Below, one piece after another: positions 35,431-41,307 of a DNA stretch of 41,307 bases (position 1 is its first letter; the number at the start of each line of letters is the position of its first letter). The translations under genes were made by a program, and so were the position numbers. The stretch spans positions 1-41,307 of the forward strand of contig DWWL01000034.1 of assembly GCA_019119775.1 (NCBI GenBank), given 5' to 3'. The notes beneath the pieces are model-generated. The model did no database searches. It saw nothing but the letters and a program-made list of their open reading frames with translations, and was not told the origin of the DNA. This stretch comes from Candidatus Lachnoclostridium pullistercoris (GTDB lineage Bacteria > Bacillota > Clostridia > Lachnospirales > Lachnospiraceae).

Positions 35431-36990
35431 ATGAGAAAGAAAAAAATCATCTCAGCTCTTTTGGTAAGTGCCATGGTTGCAGGCGCCGGACAGGCATGGG
35501 CGGCTACGGTTCATTACAACGATTCCAGCGTGACCGGCAATGCACAGGAGTGGAATTCTTATGTGGCCGGCTGGAATGATCTGGCAAACGATTTTACCCA
35601 GGTATCTCTCACCCCGGGCTGCGCAGCCACAGAGGTCAATTTTGCCTGGTATAATGAAGGGACAGAGGGAAGCCCGATCGTTTACTTCGGCACCGATCCT
35701 CAGAATATGCAGGCCTATAACGGAACGTCCAACAACGTGGATTCCAGCCTGACCGGCGGAAAGGCATACTGCTACAACTACGTGACAGTGACCGGACTCC
35801 AGGAGAACACTACCTACTATTACGCAGTGAGCAAGAGCGGAGTGATCTCCCCCACAGAGACTTACCGCACAGGAGATTTTGACAGCGTGAACATCCTCTA
35901 TGTGGGCGACCCGCAGGTAGGAGCATCCAAGGGACAGCCCCAGGGAAGCGAGACTCTGGCAGAGGGAACCGGCGCGGCCAATACTGCAGCCCGCAACGAC
36001 GGCTTTGCGTGGGACCGTACTCTGGACATCGCGCTGGAGCAGAACCCGAACCTGAACTTTATCATTTCTGCCGGCGATCAGGTGAACAACACAGGAAACG
36101 CAAAGGAAGAGGAGTATGCGGCTTACCTTTCCGCAAGTGCGTTAAAGAGTCTGCCTGCGGCTACCACCATCGGCAACCATGACTCCTTAAATGCGGATTA
36201 CTCCTATCATTTCAACAACCCGAACCCCACCGGTCTGGGAATGACTCAGGCAGGAGGCGACTACTACTACGGCTACGGCCCCGGCCTGTTCATCGTGCTC
36301 AACACCAACAACTACAATGCGGCGGAGCATGAGCAGACCATCGCCCAGGCTGTGGCGGCTTATCCCAACGCTCAGTGGCGTGTGGTGACGATCCATCAGG
36401 ATATTTACGGATCCGGCCTGGATCACTCTGACACAGACGGCATGATCCTGAGAACGCAGCTGACTCCTATTTTCGATAAGTACGACATTGATGTGGTGCT
36501 TCAGGGCCATGACCACACCTACAGCCGTTCCAAGATGCTCTACGGAGATCAGCAGGCTCACAGCAGCTATGAGTTCCGTCTCAACGAGGCCGGCGATGAT
36601 TATGACTGGGACAATGCCTACAATAAGGAGACAGGCGAGAAGATCAGCCTTTATCCGGATGCCAATGACGCGGCTGCAGTGGACGCGAAGAACCGTTTCA
36701 CCGCAGACAACAACTGCTACACCATCGAGTCTGCCGGACAGATGACTGTGACCGATCCTCAGGGAACGCTCTACATGACGGCAAACTCCGCTTCCGGTTC
36801 CAAATACTATGAGCTGACAGCCGTTCAGCAGGACTACATCGCGAACAGAAGCCAGAACTGGCTGCCCAGCTACTCTGTGATCAACATGGATTCTGACGAT
36901 TTCAGCATCACCACCTATCAGATCACAGACAGCGGTTCTGTGGAGACCATCGACAGCACGTTTACCATCCACAAGACCACAAATCGGTAA
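35431..36990 (+). CDS. Exported purple-acid-phosphatase-like metallophosphoesterase
   Basis: 519 residues. A signal peptide (MRKKKIISALLVSAMVAGAGQAWA) ends near residue 24. A fibronectin-III-like N-terminal domain (about 45-145, with VTVTGLQENTTYYYAVS) precedes the phosphoesterase domain. Metal ligands show in GDPQVG, SAGDQVNN, GNHDS, TIHQDIYG and QGHDHTYSR, the purple acid phosphatase order. It should release phosphate from esters outside the cell; no cell-wall anchor is seen. ATG 35431 follows AGGAGGAAG; the longer frame from 35404 lies near the promoter. A Pho-box-like element lies just upstream, so induction under phosphate starvation is likely. YibE/F follows after 23 nt. Confidence 0.92.
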   Translation: MRKKKIISALLVSAMVAGAGQAWAATVHYNDSSVTGNAQEWNSYVAGWNDLANDFTQVSLTPGCAATEVNFAWYNEGTEGSPIVYFGTDPQNMQAYNGTSNNVDSSLTGGKAYCYNYVTVTGLQENTTYYYAVSKSGVISPTETYRTGDFDSVNILYVGDPQVGASKGQPQGSETLAEGTGAANTAARNDGFAWDRTLDIALEQNPNLNFIISAGDQVNNTGNAKEEEYAAYLSASALKSLPAATTIGNHDSLNADYSYHFNNPNPTGLGMTQAGGDYYYGYGPGLFIVLNTNNYNAAEHEQTIAQAVAAYPNAQWRVVTIHQDIYGSGLDHSDTDGMILRTQLTPIFDKYDIDVVLQGHDHTYSRSKMLYGDQQAHSSYEFRLNEAGDDYDWDNAYNKETGEKISLYPDANDAAAVDAKNRFTADNNCYTIESAGQMTVTDPQGTLYMTANSASGSKYYELTAVQQDYIANRSQNWLPSYSVINMDSDDFSITTYQITDSGSVETIDSTFTIHKTTNR

Positions 36991-37013
36991 AAATAAACGG
37001 CAGTTGAGGGATT

Positions 37014-38180
37014 ATGGCAGAAAAGATACGCAGCCATATAGGCAGAATTATAATAGCTGCTCTCGTCGTAGTCATCACCGCGGGCATGATCATCCGCTTG
37101 AACGGTGTGACTAAGACGGAGCTGGTAAACCGCACCGGTCAGACATTTGAGACCGGTGTGGTTACTGAGATTTTACAGGACAATCTTCAGGAGGACGGCA
37201 CCCGGGTGGGCCAGCAGACTGTGGTGGTTCATATGACCAGCGGGGAAAAGCAGGGGGAGGATCTGGTGACGACCAGCAATTCCGGCTATCTGTTCGGAGC
37301 TCCCTGTGAGGTGGGAATGAAGGTCGTGGTGATGCAGAGCATATCCGGCGATACGGTGATCACCACGGTGTATTCCATTGACCGGAAAGAAGTGATCATC
37401 GGCTTTGCCGTTCTTTACATCGCGGCTCTCTGCCTGGTGGGCGGAATGAAGGGGCTGCGGGGAGCTCTGGGCCTGATTTATACATTTGGGGCGATCATTT
37501 ATATTTATCTGCCCCTGGTCTATCTGGGATATTCTCCGTTCTGGGTGTCCGTGTTCATCTGTGTGATCACCACGCTGGTGACTATGCTGCTCATCGGCGG
37601 ATTTGCCAGAAAGACGGTCTGCGCCACTCTGGGCACCATGGCGGGAGTGATCATCGCGGGGGCGGCGGCCACCATTTTCTCCAATATGACGGGAGTGACC
37701 GGGTGGAACGTGTCTGACATTGAGAGTCTGATGACGCTCCAGCAGGTGAACGGCATCCAGGTGGGCGGCCTGCTTTTTTCCGGCCTTCTCATCAGTGCCC
37801 TGGGAGCGGTGATGGATGTGGCCATGTCCATTTCCAGCTCCATGCAGGAGCTTCACGACCAGAATCCGTCCATGACCAGACTGGAGTTAATGCGGGCGGG
37901 AATGCGCGTGGGCCGGGATATGATGGGAACAGATTCCAACACCCTGATCCTGGCGTTTGCAGGCGGCAGCCTGTCCATGCTGGTGCTGGATTACGCCTAC
38001 GATCTGCCCTATCTGCAGATCATCAATTCCAACAACATCGGGATTGCAGTGATGCAGGGACTTTCCGGCAGCTTTGGAATCGTCCTCAGCGTTCCGGCCA
38101 CAGTGATCATGGCGGCATATATTTACAAGATGGAGAAAAAGAAAGAATGTCTGCCGGGCATGGCAGACGATTCTGAATAA
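37014..38180 (+). CDS. YibE/F family membrane protein
   Basis: 388 residues. A first membrane segment (about 10-28) precedes an extracytoplasmic, mostly beta stretch (30-120). Then come about seven hydrophobic segments from IIGFAVLYIAALCLVGG to the SVPATVIMAAYIY end. The signature stretch ISALGAVMDVAMSISSSMQEL (about 262-282) and RAGMRVGRDMMGTDSNTLILAFAGG are typical of YibE/F. The family's function is unknown; it is not a known transporter class. It starts 23 nt after the exported phosphatase without a terminator, so both may be controlled by phosphate. Confidence 0.92.
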   Translation: MAEKIRSHIGRIIIAALVVVITAGMIIRLNGVTKTELVNRTGQTFETGVVTEILQDNLQEDGTRVGQQTVVVHMTSGEKQGEDLVTTSNSGYLFGAPCEVGMKVVVMQSISGDTVITTVYSIDRKEVIIGFAVLYIAALCLVGGMKGLRGALGLIYTFGAIIYIYLPLVYLGYSPFWVSVFICVITTLVTMLLIGGFARKTVCATLGTMAGVIIAGAAATIFSNMTGVTGWNVSDIESLMTLQQVNGIQVGGLLFSGLLISALGAVMDVAMSISSSMQELHDQNPSMTRLELMRAGMRVGRDMMGTDSNTLILAFAGGSLSMLVLDYAYDLPYLQIINSNNIGIAVMQGLSGSFGIVLSVPATVIMAAYIYKMEKKKECLPGMADDSE

Positions 38181-38210
38181 GTATTAGTAATTTTCAGAGC
38201 AAAGAGTTAT

Positions 38211-38245
38211 AATGCAGGTAGCCGAATAAAGGCGCCTGCATTTTT
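38211..38245 (+). terminator. Terminator after the YibE/F gene
   Basis: AATGCAGG (38211-38218) pairs with CCTGCATT (38235-38242), with an inner GCC/GGC pair, and TTTTT follows. A TATAAT at 38208-38213 overlaps its left arm, but the -35 is poor, so promoter use is uncertain. Confidence 0.8.
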
Positions 38246-38349
38246 GCATGCGAAGGCTCCGGGCAGCAGCCGGCAAATGCTGCGGCCTGTCCTGTCTGGG
38301 GGACGCCGGGCATTGGAAAAGCACAAATTACATGAGGGGAGAGAAGACA

Positions 38350-39474
38350 ATGGCATATTTGGGAGAAGACATCAAAAAACTGGGCTTTGGCCTGATGAGA
38401 CTTCCGCAGAAGGAAGAGGGAGTCATTGATGTGGAGCAGGTAAAGGAGATGGTGGATCTGTTTCTGGATGCCGGCTTTACCTATTTTGATACGGCGTGGG
38501 CCTACGCCGGCAGCGAGGACGCCATCCGCCAGGCTCTGGTGGAGCGCTATCCGAGAGAGAAATTCCAGCTGGCGACAAAGAACGCGGCCTGGATCAAGTG
38601 CAGCACCAGGGAGGAAGCCATCGCTCAGTTTGACACGTCCCTGAAGCAGACGGGAGCGGGATATTTCGACTTCTATCTGCTCCACAATCTGGGCGAGAGC
38701 CGCACAAAGTATTTTGACGATTTTGACATGTGGAGCTGGGTGCAGGAAAAGAAAAAGGAAGGTCTGATCCGCCATGTGGGATTTTCCTTCCATTCCACGC
38801 CAGAAGAACTGGACGCGATCCTCAACGCCCATCCGGAGATGGAGTTTGTCCAGCTGCAGATCAACTATGCGGACTGGGATAATCCTGCCGTTCAGTCCAG
38901 AGGCTGTTATGAGGTGGCCAGAAAACACGGCAAGCCGGTGATCATCATGGAGCCGGTGAAGGGCGGCATGCTCGCCACTCCGCCGCAGCCGGTTCTCGAT
39001 ATCTTAAAAGGAGCGGAGCCGGAGGCGTCCGCCGCATCCTGGGCGATCCGTTTTGCCGCCAGCTTAGACGGCGTGATCACTGTGCTCTCCGGCATGAGCA
39101 ATGTGGAGCAGATGAAGGACAACCTTTCCTTTATGAAAGATTTCAGCGGACTGTCAGAGAAGGAGCGGGGTACGCTTGATCAGGCGCAGAAGGCTCTGGC
39201 TCAGATTCCTCTGATCCCCTGCACCAACTGCAATTACTGCGCGAAAGTATGCCCGGAGAACATCGGCATTTCCGGCTCTTTCACCGCCATGAACTATCTG
39301 ACCTTGTACGGGGATAAAAAGGCGGCTGCCCACCAGGAAAACTGGCTGGTAAACGGTCACGGAAAAAAGAGAGCCAATGAGTGCATCAAATGCGGAAAAT
39401 GTGAAAAAGCCTGCCCGCAGCACATTGCCATCCGCAGAGAGCTGGAGCGGGTAAGTAGCGAGCTTCTGGGATGA
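38350..39474 (+). CDS. Aldo/keto reductase with two C-terminal 4Fe-4S motifs
   Basis: 374 residues. The TIM-barrel part has the catalytic tetrad Asp47 and Tyr52 (FDTAWAY), Lys77 (ATKNAA) and His112 (YLLHN). A C-terminal ferredoxin-like part has two clusters: CTNCNYCAKVCP near 290-301 and CIKCGKCEKACP near 344-355. These fused enzymes are frequent in Clostridia; the electron donor may be ferredoxin-linked or NAD(P)H, and substrate is unknown. ATG 38350 follows GAGGGGAGA; the frame open from 38248 adds 34 residues unlike the family. The gene lies 59 nt before a carboxymuconolactone-decarboxylase-family gene. Confidence 0.93.
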   Translation: MAYLGEDIKKLGFGLMRLPQKEEGVIDVEQVKEMVDLFLDAGFTYFDTAWAYAGSEDAIRQALVERYPREKFQLATKNAAWIKCSTREEAIAQFDTSLKQTGAGYFDFYLLHNLGESRTKYFDDFDMWSWVQEKKKEGLIRHVGFSFHSTPEELDAILNAHPEMEFVQLQINYADWDNPAVQSRGCYEVARKHGKPVIIMEPVKGGMLATPPQPVLDILKGAEPEASAASWAIRFAASLDGVITVLSGMSNVEQMKDNLSFMKDFSGLSEKERGTLDQAQKALAQIPLIPCTNCNYCAKVCPENIGISGSFTAMNYLTLYGDKKAAAHQENWLVNGHGKKRANECIKCGKCEKACPQHIAIRRELERVSSELLG

Positions 39475-39533
39475 GAGTGCCCGCCGGCAGAAATTTATGT
39501 TTTTGACGGAGTCTGGAGAGGAGACGATAGAAT

Positions 39534-40226
39534 ATGAGAGACATTCATGAGACAGATCCGGAATTTATGGAACGGTTTGAGCATTTTGCCTTTGACGAGG
39601 TGGTCCATGAGCCGGGATATGAGCTGGATACGGAAACCAGGTATCTGGCCATTCTGGCGGCTCTGTTAGGCTGCCAGGGCATTGATGAGTTCCGAACGGT
39701 GCTTGTCAGGGCATTGGATAACGGCCTTACGCCGGTGACGGCAAAGGAAGTGATTTACCAGGCGGTGGATTACCTGGGAATCGGCAGAGTCCGTCCGTTT
39801 TTAGACGCGGCCAACGAGATTCTGGAAGCCAGGGGTGTGAGCCTTCCGCTTGAGGGACAGGCGACCACAGACATGGAAAACCGTCTGGAACGGGGAGAGG
39901 CTGCCCAGGTGGAGATCTTCGGCGAGCGGATGAAAGGGGCCTGGAAGAACGGCCACATCAACCGCTGGCTGGCGGCCAACTGCTTTGGAGATTATTACAC
40001 CAGAACTGGCCTGGATTTAAAGCAGAGGGAGATGATCACCTTCTGTTTCCTGGCGGCCCAGGGCGGCTGTGAGCCGCAGCTGACTTCCCACGCGGCCGGC
40101 AATATGCGCATCGGCAACGACGAGGAATTTCTGATGCGGGTAGTGTCCCAGTGCCTGCCCTACATCGGCTATCCCAGGAGCTTAAATGCGGTAACCTGCA
40201 TTCACAAGGCAGCGGAAAATAAGTAA
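39534..40226 (+). CDS. Carboxymuconolactone decarboxylase family protein, two CMD domains
   Basis: 230 residues with two AhpD-like helical domains. One is at about 35-100 (TRYLAILAALLGCQG...FRTVLVRALDNGLTPVTAKEVIYQAVDYLG), the other at about 150-220 (QREMITFCFLAAQGGCEPQLTSHAAGNMRIGND). CMD-fold proteins include protocatechuate-pathway decarboxylases and AhpD peroxidases. No CxxC redox pair is seen, so AhpD-type peroxidase function is unlikely; single cysteines occur in each domain. The biochemical role is unknown. It follows the Fe-S aldo/keto reductase closely, and a terminator ends the pair. Confidence 0.9.
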   Translation: MRDIHETDPEFMERFEHFAFDEVVHEPGYELDTETRYLAILAALLGCQGIDEFRTVLVRALDNGLTPVTAKEVIYQAVDYLGIGRVRPFLDAANEILEARGVSLPLEGQATTDMENRLERGEAAQVEIFGERMKGAWKNGHINRWLAANCFGDYYTRTGLDLKQREMITFCFLAAQGGCEPQLTSHAAGNMRIGNDEEFLMRVVSQCLPYIGYPRSLNAVTCIHKAAENK

Positions 40227-40241
40227 AGTGTTCTTTGGCAG

Positions 40242-40280
40242 CAGCTGGAGAGGGAGAGAATTCCTTTCCAGCTGTTTTTC
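40242..40280 (+). terminator. Terminator after the CMD-family gene
   Basis: CAGCTGGA (40242-40249) pairs with TCCAGCTG (40267-40274), followed by TTTTTC. Confidence 0.85.
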
Positions 40281-40353
40281 TTTCATCCTGTCTATTCCAT
40301 TTGAGAATACCATCATTTCTTTTTGCAATTTTATTTTTCCTCCCCGGCACAGC

Positions 40354-40359
40354 TATAAT
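40354..40359 (+). promoter_or_regulatory. Possible -10 box of the aconitase gene
   Basis: TATAAT at 40354-40359, about 85 nt before the start codon. No -35 at proper distance is seen (TTGCAA at 40323 is 25 nt away), so an activator may be needed. Confidence 0.4.
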
Positions 40360-40443
40360 GAAATCAGAAAGCTGAGGCAGCCGCCGGACGTACAGTCCGC
40401 TGGCCTGCTGCCCGGGAAAATAAAAGTGACGGGGGAAAAATTC

Positions 40444-41307
40444 ATGGGAAAATCACTGACACAGAAAATTATTGAGTCCCACTATGTTTCCGGCAGTATG
40501 GTTCCGGGGGAGGAGGTTTTCATCCGGGTGGATCAGACGCTGACCCATGACATCAATGCGGTCATGACTTACCTGGCATTTGAAGCCATTGGCCTGGACC
40601 GGGTGCGCACGGAGTGCAGCGTAAGTTATCTGGATCACAATCTGCTCTATGTGGACAATAAGACGCCGGATGATCATATTTATCTTCAGTCCGCAGCGAA
40701 ACGGTTCGGCGTGTACGTATCCAGGCCGGGGAACGGAATCTGCCATGCGGTACATGTGTCCAGATTCGGCGCGCCGGGAAAGGTGAGCATGGGAGGGGAC
40801 AGCCATACGCCCCACGGAGGAGCCATCGGGATGCTGTGCATCGGCGTGGGCGGCATGGATGTGGCCACGGCCATGACCGGAGTTCCCATGCGGTTAAAAA
40901 TGCCGAGAGTGGTGAAGGTAAACCTGACGGGAGAACTGAGACCCGGCTGCAATACAAAGGAAGTTATTCTGGAAATGCTCCGCAGGGTAAGTATCAAGGG
41001 AGGCCTGGGAAATGTGTATGAGTATGTAGGCCCGGCTGTGGAGAAACTGGAAGTTCCCGCCAGAGCCACCATTGCCAACATGGGAGCAGAGATGGGAGCG
41101 ACCACCTCGATCTTTCCGGCAGATGAACAGGTGAGAAAATTTATGAAGGCTCAGGGCAGAGAGCAGGATTACACGGAACTTCTCCCAGATGACGATGCCC
41201 ATTATGATGAGGTGATCGACATTGATTTAAGTCAGCTGGAGCCGCTGATCGCCTGTCCGCATCAGCCGGACCGGGTGATTCCTTTAAAAGAGGCGGAGAA
41301 GAAGAGG
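40444..41307 (+). CDS. Aconitate hydratase family protein, 3' truncated by window edge
   Basis: An open frame from ATG 40444 runs off the right edge, giving 288 residues with no stop. MGKSLTQKIIESHYVSG is the usual start of the bacterial aconitase-like family, and VDQTLTHDINAVMTYLAFEAIG, GNGICHAVHVSRFGAPGKV and GGDSHTPHGGAIGMLCIGVGG are family motifs; the latter binds substrate near the 4Fe-4S cluster. Cluster cysteines and the C-terminal swivel domain would lie beyond the window. The family also contains homoaconitase and isopropylmalate isomerase; the THDINAVM form and length favour aconitase, the citrate-isocitrate enzyme. A GGGGGAAAAA stretch serves as weak ribosome binding site. Confidence 0.88.
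   Translation, partial: MGKSLTQKIIESHYVSGSMVPGEEVFIRVDQTLTHDINAVMTYLAFEAIGLDRVRTECSVSYLDHNLLYVDNKTPDDHIYLQSAAKRFGVYVSRPGNGICHAVHVSRFGAPGKVSMGGDSHTPHGGAIGMLCIGVGGMDVATAMTGVPMRLKMPRVVKVNLTGELRPGCNTKEVILEMLRRVSIKGGLGNVYEYVGPAVEKLEVPARATIANMGAEMGATTSIFPADEQVRKFMKAQGREQDYTELLPDDDAHYDEVIDIDLSQLEPLIACPHQPDRVIPLKEAEKKR

Overview
The window looks like chromosomal DNA of a fairly GC-rich Clostridia member, most likely Lachnospiraceae. The evidence is an IspH-ribosomal S1 fusion, a T-box-controlled ilv operon, DUF4364, DUF5716 and DUF5717 proteins (families I associate with this group), strong AGGAGG ribosome binding sites, and the tig-clpP-clpX-lon-engB order. No insertion sequence, phage gene, CRISPR array, tRNA or rRNA was recognised. 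Species cannot be set from sequence reading alone.

Region 1 (1-9.7 kb) is housekeeping. It holds the 3' end of an IspH-S1 fusion gene, a convergent CYTH phosphatase/cyclase-fold gene, a DJ-1/PfpI gene, then trigger factor, ClpP, ClpX, Lon and the ribosome-assembly GTPase EngB. Region 2 (9.7-11.9 kb, minus strand) is a three-gene operon of malic enzyme, a DUF4364 winged-helix protein and a single-pass membrane protein. Region 3 (12.0-17.6 kb) is a tightly packed three-gene unit: a 1188-residue DUF5717 protein, an actin/Hsp70-like DUF5716 protein and a TPR/coiled-coil protein. It has no known function and is the best candidate for an undescribed system.

Region 4 (17.6-25.7 kb) is branched-chain amino acid synthesis. 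A T-box leader with an apparent ATC (Ile) specifier precedes ilvD-ilvB-ilvN-ilvC. A convergent DUF815 AAA-type ATPase follows, then threonine dehydratase ilvA, divergent from the ATPase across a repeat-rich intergenic region. Region 5 (25.8-26.6 kb) is lgt. Region 6 (26.8-35.3 kb) has a LacI-family regulator, a PhnD-PhnC-PhnE-PhnE type ABC importer and a cytosolic 5'-nucleotidase, followed by a separately promoted phosphoribosyltransferase and an ABC-F ATPase. No C-P lyase or phosphonatase gene is present, so import of phosphate esters or nucleotides is a reasonable alternative to phosphonates.

Region 7 (35.3-38.2 kb) is an exported purple-acid-phosphatase-like enzyme behind a plausible Pho box, followed by a YibE/F membrane protein. 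Region 8 (38.2-41.3 kb) has an aldo/keto reductase with two C-terminal 4Fe-4S motifs, a double-domain carboxymuconolactone-decarboxylase-family protein, and the start of an aconitase gene cut by the window edge.
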